Source: Bacillota bacterium
GTDB lineage: Bacteria > Bacillota > SHA-98 > UBA4971
Length of the DNA: 64,000 bases
Assembly (NCBI GenBank): GCA_030024085.1
Contig: JASEJE010000016.1
Coordinates: 1 to 64,000 of the forward strand
Direction of reading: 5' to 3'
Shown: positions 26,973 to 35,203 of the stretch, in pieces
How the letters are laid out: every line of letters starts with the position of its first letter
Position numbering within the stretch: position 1 is the first letter of the stretch
Notes under the pieces: model-generated
The model's database searches: none
What the model saw: only the letters and a program-made list of their open reading frames with translations
What the model was told of the DNA's origin: nothing
Translations under genes and position numbers: made by a program

Positions 26973-27210
26973 CGGCTTCGCAGCTCAACGCGGCGTTCGG
27001 CACTTATCGGAAGCGGCTTGCCTGATGGAGCGATGCTCCCTTTGTCTTGCAGAGCGAGCCCTCACCGCCTCTCGCAAGCGGGGATCGATCTCGATCTGAA
27101 CGGACTCCATGTCATCCGTGTAATCAGTGGTATCATGGGTCGCCCAGAACTCGGCCTCTTCCTCTCATGCCTGATGAGTCGAGTCCGCGCCATCCGCCGT
27201 ATGGGTTAAT
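26973..27210. other. Spacer after lpxD without a recognised gene
   Basis: About 240 bases before a probable promoter. Short open frames (for example around 27018-27209) show no family resemblance or good ribosome-binding sites, and no terminator with a T-run is visible. Confidence 0.35.
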
Positions 27211-27239
27211 TTGCCATGTTCAGGTGGCGCTTCTAAAGT
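27211..27239 (+). promoter_or_regulatory. Probable sigma-A promoter for the YjbH-like gene
   Basis: TTGCCA (27211-27216, five of six consensus bases), a 17-base spacer and TAAAGT (27234-27239, four of six). The leader then holds an inverted repeat around gaggagaataatcctc and a strong ribosome-binding site, GAAAGGAGG, ten bases before the ATG. Confidence 0.45.
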
Positions 27240-27303
27240 AGGAAACCGCGGCCCACGAGGAGAATAATCCTCCAGACCACGGAGAAAGGAGGATCGTTCG
27301 GAC

Positions 27304-27942
27304 ATGCGAAAGACCGGTATTGCTCTCACAATCGCAGTGCTGCTCGTCGCGGCGGCCGTCGCAGGACCCCGGAGCTACGCTTCCACCACGTACACCGGTG
27401 AAACCGGGCTTCTGCTGGCGCCTTCCGCAGACACGCTTGGCACGAACTCCCTGGCGATCACGTACGGCCACCTGAGGCTGGTGAACATCGTGTCGGTCGG
27501 CGTCGGGCTTACGCCCAACTTCGAAATCGGCGTCGGATCCGCCGGGTTTGGCGAGGGCAGCGGCTCGGCCTATCCCCTTCTGAAGCTGAGGCTCGTGGGG
27601 GAGTCCCGCGACATGCCCGCGGTTGCCGTGGGCCTTGAGGACAAGGCCCTGTATGTGGCTGCCAGCAAGCGACTCTCAGCGCGGGGCGCCCGTGCCCACG
27701 TGGGATTCGGCTCGGGAAGGTTCGACGGGCTTTTCGCCGGCGTCGACCTCGTGCTGAATCCAGTGAGCATATCCAACGGCGGCGCGTCGGGGTTCCCGGT
27801 GACGACGCTCATGGGCGAGTATGTCGGAGGCGGCTTCAACGTGGGCGCCAGGTTCGACATCGCCAGGGGCCTTGCGGTAAACCTCGGGCTCCTCGACATG
27901 GACTCGCTCTCAGCGGGCGTGTCGTTCAAGATGAAGTTCTGA
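27304..27942 (+). CDS. YjbH-like outer-membrane beta-barrel protein
   Basis: 212 residues. Signal peptide (about 1-26, ending SYAS), then TGETGLLLAPSADTLGTNSLAITYG, the opening pattern of YjbH/GfcD-type barrels linked to exopolysaccharide export in proteobacteria. The remainder is a run of amphipathic strands (NFEIGVGSAGFG, AHVGFGSGRFDGLFAGVDL, GGGFNVGARFDIA), and the last residues (LSAGVSFKMKF) form a terminal strand ending in Phe, the usual BamA recognition signal. It is much shorter than full YjbH, so it is a small barrel (roughly 8-10 strands) rather than the complete export protein. It lies alone with its own promoter between lpxD and a repeat element. Exact role unknown. Confidence 0.7.
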   Translation: MRKTGIALTIAVLLVAAAVAGPRSYASTTYTGETGLLLAPSADTLGTNSLAITYGHLRLVNIVSVGVGLTPNFEIGVGSAGFGEGSGSAYPLLKLRLVGESRDMPAVAVGLEDKALYVAASKRLSARGARAHVGFGSGRFDGLFAGVDLVLNPVSISNGGASGFPVTTLMGEYVGGGFNVGARFDIARGLAVNLGLLDMDSLSAGVSFKMKF

Positions 27943-28126
27943 GCAAACGCTGCCCGAACACCGGTGACCGCGCCGCGGATACCGGCCGCCCAGGCGGCGA
28001 CAGCGGGGCCGCAACTGCCGTGCCGAGATGGCGGTTGCGGCCTCTCTGGTACATCGATCGCTCAGGTCCTCAGGTCCGCTTCCCGGCACCATCATGGCGG
28101 AAGCAGCCGCCACGCCATGCCACGTC
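27943..28126. other. Spacer after the YjbH-like gene
   Basis: GC-rich sequence leading into a repeat element; the left end of that element is not recognisable here and may be eroded into this stretch. No gene or terminator is visible. Confidence 0.35.
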
Positions 28127-28245
28127 GCGGCGCGCCTCGTTCGAATTTGGCGCACGGGCCAGCCAAATTCTCGACGCCCCGCCCTAGCAAGCACCGGCAA
28201 CCCTAACACCCCCAAGAAAAGTGGCGAAAACTTATGGCGCCATAC
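28127..28245 (+). repeat. Interspersed MITE-like repeat, partial copy A
   Basis: Matches the right-hand 60 percent of the copy at 33094-33294: CTCGTTCGAATTTGGCGC, the CCCTAGCAAGCACCGGCAAC block, then AAAAGTGGCGAAAAC and the end palindrome TATGGCGCCATA. The left terminal repeat is missing or diverged. Same orientation as copy B. Confidence 0.85.
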
Positions 28246-28413
28246 TTAGTCTCGCAAGGCGCGTCGCAAGCGCGCCGTCCCCAGGGTCCAGCACCGCGAA
28301 CCCCTGAGAGTTGGTAGCGGCCTTCTCGACCTACGTCTGGGAAGGAGGTCCCAGTTTCAGCGCAGGAGGGATTTGGCCAAATAAAGAGAAAATAGCATGA
28401 GGGGGCGTAGCTC

Positions 28414-29391
28414 ATGGCGGCACCGGGTAGAGGTAACGACAGCCTTGCCTCATTGCGCCGTGGCGTGGCAGTCACTGTCGCCGCAGTCGTGGCCGCCGTG
28501 GCCGCGGCGGCCGTCGCCCTGGCCGTAGGGGGCGATTCGGCCTGTGCCTGTGTCGGCGCGCGTCCACTCGCCATGGGCGGGGCGTTCATTGCCGTGGCGG
28601 ACGACTCGTCAGCCGTGTACTGGAACCCTGCAGGCCTTGCAGGACTGACCCGACGGCAGCTTGCCCTGACGTCCACGCTCAATAACAGGGCGACCTTCAA
28701 CTACGATGACTTCCTGGCCTACGTGGGGCCAGGCGCTGCCCCCGGGTCCGGCGCGGGGTTCAGCTTTGTGACGGAACATGTCGGGACGCTGGAGGGCGGC
28801 GGGGCTTACCGCGCCTCCAGGTGGCTGGTGTACTCGGTCGGTCGCCCGGTTTCCCGCGACCTCGCGCTTGGCGCGAACCTGCGTTACGAGACCCACGCCC
28901 GCCGCCTTCCCGGCTCGGGCCTTGTGCTCGGGTCGCGGTGGGGCATCGATCTTGCGCTCCTTTACCGGTTGATGCCCGGGGTTTCACTGGGCCTGCTCTT
29001 GCAGGATTCAGGCCTCTCGCCCATCAGGTGGGAGGATGGTCAGGAGGAGGCCGTGCGGGTGAACGTCCGTCCGGGGTTCGCGTATCGTCCGGATTCACGA
29101 ACCGTCATCGCCGTTGACCTGTATGACCTCGGCGCGCTCGTATCCGGACCTCCGGAGGCGGGGAGCAGCACGTTCGCCGTGCGCGCCGGCGTGGAGCGCC
29201 GCGTGTCCGGGCGCCTCGCGGCACGGCTCGGTTACTACGGGATCAGCCCAGAGGTCGGCGCCATCACGTGCGGAGCGGGGTGGCGGGAGGATGCGTGGCA
29301 GGTGGATTACGCGTACCTGGGTGCCGCGACGACCCCGGGCCACCCGGGGCTTGGCGGGACGCACCAGATAGGGGTGACGTTCAAGTTCTGA
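28414..29391 (+). CDS. PorV/UPF0164-type outer-membrane beta-barrel protein
   Basis: 325 residues. A long hydrophobic signal (about 15-45) precedes GARPLAMGGAFIAVADDSSAVYWNPAGLA, the signature of the FadL/PorV/UPF0164 family of 14-strand barrels: a GGAF(I/V)A(V/L)ADD strand followed by a WNPAGLA plug turn. The remainder alternates short amphipathic strands, and the protein ends HQIGVTFKF, a Phe-terminated strand. Family members include long-chain fatty-acid channels and type IX secretion shuttles; which applies here is not clear. It overlaps the start of the lptF/G gene by a few bases (TTCTGA), so they are translationally coupled, tying it to LPS export. Ribosome-binding site GAGGGGGCG lies at about 28399-28407. 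Confidence 0.8.
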   Translation: MAAPGRGNDSLASLRRGVAVTVAAVVAAVAAAAVALAVGGDSACACVGARPLAMGGAFIAVADDSSAVYWNPAGLAGLTRRQLALTSTLNNRATFNYDDFLAYVGPGAAPGSGAGFSFVTEHVGTLEGGGAYRASRWLVYSVGRPVSRDLALGANLRYETHARRLPGSGLVLGSRWGIDLALLYRLMPGVSLGLLLQDSGLSPIRWEDGQEEAVRVNVRPGFAYRPDSRTVIAVDLYDLGALVSGPPEAGSSTFAVRAGVERRVSGRLAARLGYYGISPEVGAITCGAGWREDAWQVDYAYLGAATTPGHPGLGGTHQIGVTFKF

Positions 29392-30467
29392 GGATCATCG
29401 ATCGCTATGTGGCAAGGGAGTTCCTCGGCCCGTTCAGCGCGTGCATCGGCGGGTTCGTCCTCATTGCTCTGGCGGGCCAGCTCTTCTGGCTCGCTGAACT
29501 CATCATCGTCAAGAAGATCGCCACCTCGGTGGTGGCGAGGATGCTCATGTACAAGCTGCCCGACGCCGTCGTGCAATCGCTTCCCGTGGCCACGCTCTTC
29601 GGCGCGCTCCTCGCCCTCGCACGCCTTTCCAGGGACAGCGAGCTTTCAGCGCTGCGGGCGAGCGGCGCGCGCGTGCCCAGGCTCATCATGCCGCTCGTGA
29701 TCCTCGCCGTGCTCATAAGCGGCCTCACGTTCTGGCTGAACGAACGGGTCGTCCCCTGGACCAACCACCAGTATGAGAACATGGTGCGAAAGCTCATCTT
29801 GCAGGAAGCCCTTCCGGCAGTAGAGGAGAACGTCTTCTTCCGTGGCACGGGGGACAGGTTCTTCTACGTAAGGGAGGTCGACCCGAACGCACGCGTGCTT
29901 CATGACGTTATGATATATGAGGTGAGGAACGACAGGCTCCCGAGGATCATCACGGCGCGCCGTGGAACAGCAGAGGCCGCCGTTTGGACCCTGGACGACG
30001 GAGTCGTCCACGACCTCGACAGGGACGGCTATGTGACGTACGAGGCAAGGTTCAAGTCCATGGTCATCGAGATGGACCAGGGTCTCGAAGCCTTCTTCGG
30101 CGAACAGAAGACTCCCGCAGAGATGAGCCGCAGGGAACTGGGCGAGCATATCGCCCTCTTCCGCCGGAGCGGCATCAGGGTGAACGCCCTCGCCGTGGAC
30201 TACGACCTCAAGCTGGCGCTGCCGCTCGCAGCGCTCATCTTCGTCCTCACCGGCGCGCCCCTCGGCGTCGCCGGGCCGAGGTCGGGCAGGCTTTTCGGCG
30301 CCGTGGTGAGCGGGGCGATAGCGTTCTCATACTATGTCTTTTCGTCGATCCTCCGCTCCCTGGGGTGCAATGAGATCCTGCCGCCGGTCGTGGCGGCGTG
30401 GACGCCCAACATCCTGTTTGCGGCGGCCGGCGTGTTACTCATGATACGAAGCGAGAGGGTGCGGTAG
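29388..30467 (+). CDS. LptF/LptG (YjgP/YjgQ) LPS export permease
   Basis: Inner-membrane permease of the Lpt bridge, which extracts LPS with the LptB ATPase and passes it to LptC/LptA. 359 residues in the usual layout: RIIDRYVAREFLGPF at the N-terminus, two membrane helices, a periplasmic jellyroll (about 130-255; RFFYVREVDPNARVL, MVIEMDQGLEAF), then helices from about 265 (YDLKLALPLAALIFVLTGAPLGV; SYYVFSSILRSLG; WTPNILFAAAGVLLMI). No ATG, GTG or TTG fits the family start; a CTG at 29388 overlapping the previous stop codon gives LRIIDRYV, so a rare CTG start with translational coupling is proposed. Only one permease gene is present, so it may homodimerise or pair with a distant partner. Confidence 0.9.
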   Translation: MRIIDRYVAREFLGPFSACIGGFVLIALAGQLFWLAELIIVKKIATSVVARMLMYKLPDAVVQSLPVATLFGALLALARLSRDSELSALRASGARVPRLIMPLVILAVLISGLTFWLNERVVPWTNHQYENMVRKLILQEALPAVEENVFFRGTGDRFFYVREVDPNARVLHDVMIYEVRNDRLPRIITARRGTAEAAVWTLDDGVVHDLDRDGYVTYEARFKSMVIEMDQGLEAFFGEQKTPAEMSRRELGEHIALFRRSGIRVNALAVDYDLKLALPLAALIFVLTGAPLGVAGPRSGRLFGAVVSGAIAFSYYVFSSILRSLGCNEILPPVVAAWTPNILFAAAGVLLMIRSERVR

Positions 30468-30828
30468 GCCATTGCGGACAAGGTCAGGAGCCTGGGCTGA
30501 AGGGCCGGGAGGAACCTACACACGGCGAGCGCAAGGGGAGGTTGCTTTGGGGCGTAGCGCCGCCAACCACCCAGGTGCGGATTGCGCGGATCGCCCGAGC
30601 TACGCAAGTATGCTGCAGGCTGCGTGCCGGGTCGGCGGTAACCGCGGGTTTGTCGCTGCCGCAACCGCCCTTCCGGCGGCTCTTGCAATAGCTTCTGCAG
30701 TCGGTCGGTTCACTGCCAGCATCACCGGCTGGTTGACCGGCTGCAGCACGCACCGGGTCACCGCCCGCGTCACTGACCGGGTCGCGGGCCGGGTAGCCGG
30801 CCACATCGCCGACCGGGTGGGCCGCGCC

Positions 30829-33090
30829 ATGATGATGGATCACGCATCCGGGTGCGCTGGCCCCGACCCTGTCCCTGTCCGCGGCCCCGGCCCTGGGCCC
30901 GGCCGTGGTTTCGGTCTTGCTGTCGGCTGCTCCCTGGTCCTCCTCAGCCTTGTGGCTCCAGCCCCTGCGTTTGCGTCTGGTGCCCCGGCCTCGCCTGAGC
31001 CGGCTCGCATTTCAGGCGACAGGGTGACCGTGGACCTGGAGGCAAGCCGCGCGCGGGCTGAGGGCAACGTGGTGCTCACATACAAGGATCTGCGGATCAT
31101 CTGCGACGTGCTGGAGGTGAACACCGCCTCGGGGGAGCTCGTGGCCACCGGGCACGTGGAGTTTGACGACGGCGACGACGTGGTCACCGGGGACGTCCTC
31201 CGGTACGACCTCAAGGCGCGGCGCGGGAGCATCACGCACGGCAGGGCGGCCGTGACCGGCGAGCGCATGGATGGCAAGATGTACGTGTCCGGAGAGGAGT
31301 TCGCCGCGGAGCCGGGCAAGATCACAGTCAAAGACGGCAGTTTCACCACGTGCGATCTGGAGGAGCCTCATTACCACGTGGAAGCCGGTGAGATAGAGGT
31401 ATACATAGACGACAGGATGGTCCTGCGAAAGGTATCCTACTGGGAGGGCAAGATACGCCTCTTCTACTGGCCGTACCTGGTCCTGCCCATCCGGGAGGAG
31501 AACAGGTTCGACCTCCCGAAGATAGGCTACGGACCGACCGAGGGATGGTTCATAAAGACCACCTACAACTACTACAGTAACCCGTCCAACCGGGGGTCGC
31601 TTTACCTCGACTACTTCAGCAGGCTCGGCGTGGGGGCGGGCGCGAAGCACCTCTACAAGGTGGGCGCTCTGGGAAGCGGGTTCGTATACGTATACGGCCT
31701 TGCCAACAAGCTCGCCGGGCGCACCGACGGCAAGCTCGAGATCTCCCATGATATCCCGCTGGGCGAGAAAACCGAGGCGCACCTTGGCCTCCGTTACAGC
31801 GATGCGGCCTCGTCCACGGGCGTCCCCACGAGAGAGCTTGGCGGAAGCGTGAAGCTGGACCACCGCGACGACAATGGCGCCATGAGCCTCGCCGCGGAGC
31901 GGACAGCGAAGCGCGGGGCGTCAGCGAGCGACGAGACGAGGGTGCAGGCAAGCGTAAGCCGGAGGTTCCAGAGCGGGCTGTCTCTCTCGGGGAACGCCGC
32001 CTACCTTGACCGCCGGGTGCCCGGCGGCGACGAGGGGTCCGGCGAGAGGTTCCTCAACTACAAGCTCGACGTCGCGAAGGACACGTCAATAGGCTCGCTG
32101 CGGGCCATCTGGGAGCAGTACGTGAAGCCCCGCGAGCGCGAGGAGAAGGAAGAGGAAGGCGAGGTCGACCCTTTGCCATATGAGGCCATCGGTCGCGCTC
32201 CGGAGATTACCTTTGAGAGCAGGCCCTTCGGGCTTGGTGCCTTGCCGGTGAGGCTGCAGGTGGCTGCGGGATACGGGCGATATGTAGAGAGGCCGTCGGG
32301 ATGGACCCTCCCAGGCATGGTGAGGGCCGCCAGGACAGAGCTGGCGCTCCTCGCTCCATCGCAGTCCTACCCGCTCTGGAAGGGCGCGAGGGCCACGATC
32401 TCGGGCGGGATCACGTTTGACAGCTACACCACCGGCGACCGGCGTTACGTGGCCGATGCCGGCCTGGGTCTGGAGACGCGCCTCTTCAAGGATGCCCTGA
32501 GGCTCAAGGGCGGCTATGAATACTGCGGGGTGTTCGGCCAGACGCCTTTCGCCTTCGATGAGGAGGTCCGTAAGGGCCTTCTCAGCGGGAGCCTCACCAT
32601 TTCACGCGGCCCCATCACGGCCTCGCTGGAAGGTGGGTACGACCTCTATACGCAGGTGTACAAGGATCTCGCGGCCTGGGTAAAGGTGTCGCCGGGCAAG
32701 GCGTGGGCAGTGGAAGCGAGGGCGAGCTACGACCCGAACGAGGCGGCCATGAAGGAGGCCACGGGGAAGATCGAACTCTCTGCGTCGGAGCGCTGCACGG
32801 TGAAGCTGGGAGCGAGGTACAGCTTCCCGAAACAGGCACTGGACCGGGTCGAGAGCGATGTCGCGCTGAGCATGGGAGATGCGTGGAAACTGCAGTGGAC
32901 TCTAGTGTACGGTGGGCCGGCCAAGGGCGTGCTCCGGGGTGATGTGGGCGTGACGCGCGACCTGCACTGCCGCGAGCTCAAGCTATCTTACAGCTACACC
33001 AACAACCAGGTGTGGCTGGAGTACAGGATCAAGGCGTTCCCGTACGAGGGCATCCGGTTCGGCCTCGGAGACCAGGGCGTGCTGTTCTAA
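30829..33090 (+). CDS. lptD: LptD/OstA-type outer-membrane LPS assembly protein
   Basis: 753 residues. A signal region (about 25-50, ending PAFAS) precedes an OstA/LptA-like jellyroll (about 60-210: RARAEGNVVLTYKDLRIICDVLEV; ATGHVEFDDGDDVVTGDVLRYDL; GSFTTCDLEEPHYHVEA), where LPS slides toward the outer membrane. WPYLVLPIREENRFDLPKIGYGPTEGWFI marks the LptD transition to a large C-terminal barrel ending LGDQGVLF. The frame is open to a TTG at 30472, right after the permease stop, but that extra 119-residue part is Arg/Ala/Val-rich with RVTDRVAGRVAG-like repeats, so the ATG at 30829 (GGGTGG eight bases upstream) is preferred; this choice is uncertain. With lptF/G it gives the two membrane ends of the LPS export bridge. 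Confidence 0.88.
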   Translation: MMMDHASGCAGPDPVPVRGPGPGPGRGFGLAVGCSLVLLSLVAPAPAFASGAPASPEPARISGDRVTVDLEASRARAEGNVVLTYKDLRIICDVLEVNTASGELVATGHVEFDDGDDVVTGDVLRYDLKARRGSITHGRAAVTGERMDGKMYVSGEEFAAEPGKITVKDGSFTTCDLEEPHYHVEAGEIEVYIDDRMVLRKVSYWEGKIRLFYWPYLVLPIREENRFDLPKIGYGPTEGWFIKTTYNYYSNPSNRGSLYLDYFSRLGVGAGAKHLYKVGALGSGFVYVYGLANKLAGRTDGKLEISHDIPLGEKTEAHLGLRYSDAASSTGVPTRELGGSVKLDHRDDNGAMSLAAERTAKRGASASDETRVQASVSRRFQSGLSLSGNAAYLDRRVPGGDEGSGERFLNYKLDVAKDTSIGSLRAIWEQYVKPREREEKEEEGEVDPLPYEAIGRAPEITFESRPFGLGALPVRLQVAAGYGRYVERPSGWTLPGMVRAARTELALLAPSQSYPLWKGARATISGGITFDSYTTGDRRYVADAGLGLETRLFKDALRLKGGYEYCGVFGQTPFAFDEEVRKGLLSGSLTISRGPITASLEGGYDLYTQVYKDLAAWVKVSPGKAWAVEARASYDPNEAAMKEATGKIELSASERCTVKLGARYSFPKQALDRVESDVALSMGDAWKLQWTLVYGGPAKGVLRGDVGVTRDLHCRELKLSYSYTNNQVWLEYRIKAFPYEGIRFGLGDQGVLF

Positions 33091-33093
33091 GTA

Positions 33094-33294
33094 GATCGCC
33101 AGAAATCCGCGCTGCTTTTCAGCGTGCAGGGGATCTCCAGGGTTGCCGCTGTTGCACTCCGGGGACGGCGCGCTCGCGGCGCGCCTCGTTCGAATTTGGC
33201 GCGCGGGCCAGCCAAATTCCAGGCGCCCCGCCCTAGCAAGCACCGGCAACCCTGACACCCTCAAGAAAAGTGGCGAAAACCTATGGCGCCATAC
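33094..33294 (+). repeat. Interspersed MITE-like repeat, full copy B
   Basis: About 200 bp directly after the lptD stop. Left end GATCGCCAGAAATCCGCG...CTTTTCAGCG; right end AGAAAAGTGGCGAAAACC followed by the 12-bp palindrome TATGGCGCCATA. The ends are imperfect inverted repeats of each other (shared CACTTTTC and CAGGGTTGCCGG blocks in reverse complement). The copy at 55285-55484 is the same element inverted; 28127-28245 and 37019-37165 are partial or degraded copies. No coding potential. Confidence 0.9.
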
Positions 33295-33348
33295 TTGGAG
33301 CGCGAGGGCGCGTCCTTGACGTCCGGGCGCCCCGGCGCGACGCCGGGC

Positions 33349-34644
33349 CTACACCACCAGACCCAGCATTCTGAGAAATCCCATGCCGAGATAGATCCCG
33401 AGACAGAGGAATACGGCTGTGATGGCTGTTCTGATGGCCGCTGCGTGGCGCTTCGTCAGGGCGGCCAGGCGCTCGGAGGTTGTGCCCAGGCTGACCAGGG
33501 CGACGGCAGAGAGCATCGGAGCAACGAATGCAACATTGTACAGGACCAGCATGCCGGCCGGGCGCCTCACGTCGTCCGCCGTCTGCAGCATATACAGGAT
33601 CGTGGGAAGGTAGAGCTGCCCTGTGCACACGAACTCCGTGGTCGCGACCACCGCTCCGGTCAGCAGGGCCGCGGCGGCCAGGTAGGGCGACGCGGACGCC
33701 CGCTTGATGGCGGTATGAGCGAACCTTGTGAGGCGGCGCGGAAGCCTGAGTCTCACGGCTGAGGAAGCTCCCAGGCGAACCTGCACGAGGTCGTGAATCG
33801 TGAGCGCTGCGAGCGCGAAGCATAGAACGGCTGCTGCGAGGTACACCGCCCTGTGCAGGAAGGAAACGCTTCGCAGGAAGCGCGTGGCCTCGAGGAGCCC
33901 GAAGCCCGCCGTAAGGTACGTCGCGAATACTCCTGCAGCAAACGCGACGCCGGTGGCGACGATCTGGCGCCTGCTCCTGCCGGCGAACGTCAGGTATGAT
34001 ACGAGAAAGACGAGAATGGCAAACGCGCACGGGTTGATCCCGTCTGCGAATCCTGCGGCGACGATGACGAGAGCGCTGAGCATGCCTCCTTCTCGCTCGA
34101 TGGCGAGCTCCGCGGCCTCGATTTCCTCTGCTCCCACCTGCACCTGCACCTGCACATGGTCTTGACCTTCACCTGGGGCCAGGGCAAGGCCGTCAATCGC
34201 CTCGAGGAGGTTTTCGAGGGTGATCTCCTCTCCGACGAGATGCCTCGGGCCGATGAAGACGGCCGGCACGTAGTCCCGCATTCGACGGGGGACTCCCGCG
34301 GCCGTCGCGAAAGCCCGGTGCAACGCCTGGTTACGGGCAAGCACCACGTCGTGTTCAATCACACGGACCTCGGGCCGGACGGCAACAAGGCGTGCAAGCT
34401 GCAGCTTCACGATCTCGCAGCTCGGGCACATCGAGCTGTAAAAGAAGTGGATCTCAGTTCCCGGGGTCGCCCCGCCACCCGTACGGGCAGTATCCGGCGG
34501 GCCGGCGCCCTGCCCCGCCGCGCGATCGGAGGGCGCGACGATGACGACGGAGAGCGCGAGGCAGAAGAGTGCGATTCCGGCCGGAAACAGCCCTGGAAGA
34601 AGGCTCGGGAGATTCCTTGGGTTTACGAGCCGGAGGAGTCTCAT
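33349..34644 (-). CDS. Thioredoxin-like domain fused to CcdA/DsbD-type membrane domain
   Basis: 431 residues, the only convincing minus-strand gene. An N-terminal membrane segment (about 15-37) is followed by a thioredoxin-like domain (about 60-160) with the CxxC pair Cys73-Cys76 (FFYSSMCPSCEI). From about residue 190 there are six membrane helices of the CcdA/DsbD family; NPCAFAILVFLVSYL and EFVCTGQLYLPT carry its two paired cysteines. Such proteins move electrons from cytoplasmic thioredoxin across the membrane to extracytoplasmic thiol proteins. The fusion would act as a self-contained relay. GGGAGGTGG eight bases before the ATG at 34644 fixes the start; an upstream in-frame ATG at 34698 is less likely. 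It converges on lptD, with repeat B between them. Targets are unknown; disulfide repair of envelope proteins is the natural guess. Confidence 0.88.
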   Translation of the reverse strand: MRLLRLVNPRNLPSLLPGLFPAGIALFCLALSVVIVAPSDRAAGQGAGPPDTARTGGGATPGTEIHFFYSSMCPSCEIVKLQLARLVAVRPEVRVIEHDVVLARNQALHRAFATAAGVPRRMRDYVPAVFIGPRHLVGEEITLENLLEAIDGLALAPGEGQDHVQVQVQVGAEEIEAAELAIEREGGMLSALVIVAAGFADGINPCAFAILVFLVSYLTFAGRSRRQIVATGVAFAAGVFATYLTAGFGLLEATRFLRSVSFLHRAVYLAAAVLCFALAALTIHDLVQVRLGASSAVRLRLPRRLTRFAHTAIKRASASPYLAAAALLTGAVVATTEFVCTGQLYLPTILYMLQTADDVRRPAGMLVLYNVAFVAPMLSAVALVSLGTTSERLAALTKRHAAAIRTAITAVFLCLGIYLGMGFLRMLGLVV

Positions 34645-35203
34645 CCCTGCCACCTCCCAAATCGTCTCCGGTCGTGAGCCCTGGCGGGGGTCCTTCATGT
34701 GCCGGGCGTCTACAAGTTCGACGGCGCGTGCGCCTATCCTTCTGTGTCTGTCCTGCTTTGCTGAGTTCTGCTCTGACCTGCCCTGATCAGCTACGGTATG
34801 GTATGCTTTGCTGGGCGCATGTAGTCATTGTGCCGCCCGAGGGACGTCGCCGCTCCGCAGTCAGCGCATGTCGGGCCACCTATGTCAGGCCACCTTTGCA
34901 GGCGACGCCACCATGTGGTCGCGCGGGAGGCCGGTCTTGCCGCGACCAGGTCGCCGGGCCTGGTTGGGCTTCCGGAAGCCAACCCCAGGCTGATCCTGGA
35001 TCGCTACGCACCACCCCCACGGTCCCCACGACCCACCGGTCCGTGCACCTGCAGACTATTCCATGCACCCGCAGCAGGATTCTTTCAATGAGAGTTGAAT
35101 AGATCCATGGCGAATTAAACCAGGCTAAACAGCCTGACTGGAAACTGGAGCTTGAGAGATCCTCCCGGAGCGCCAGCAGGCTGGCATCCCGGGAGGACGG
35201 CAG
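34645..35203. other. 559-base divergent intergenic region
   Basis: Separates the minus-strand CcdA fusion from the catabolic cluster, so it should hold promoters for both directions. The sequence is less GC-biased around 34730-34810 (ctacggtatggtatgctttgc) and 35080-35130 (ttcaatgagagttgaatag...aattaaaccaggctaaac). No -35/-10 pair with correct spacing could be fixed. Open frames here are Arg/Pro/Ala-rich and not gene-like. Confidence 0.4.

Noticed and set aside
34569-35102. + strand open frame in the divergent spacer
   Set aside because: Overlaps the start of the minus-strand CcdA fusion and is Arg/Pro/Ala-rich without motifs.
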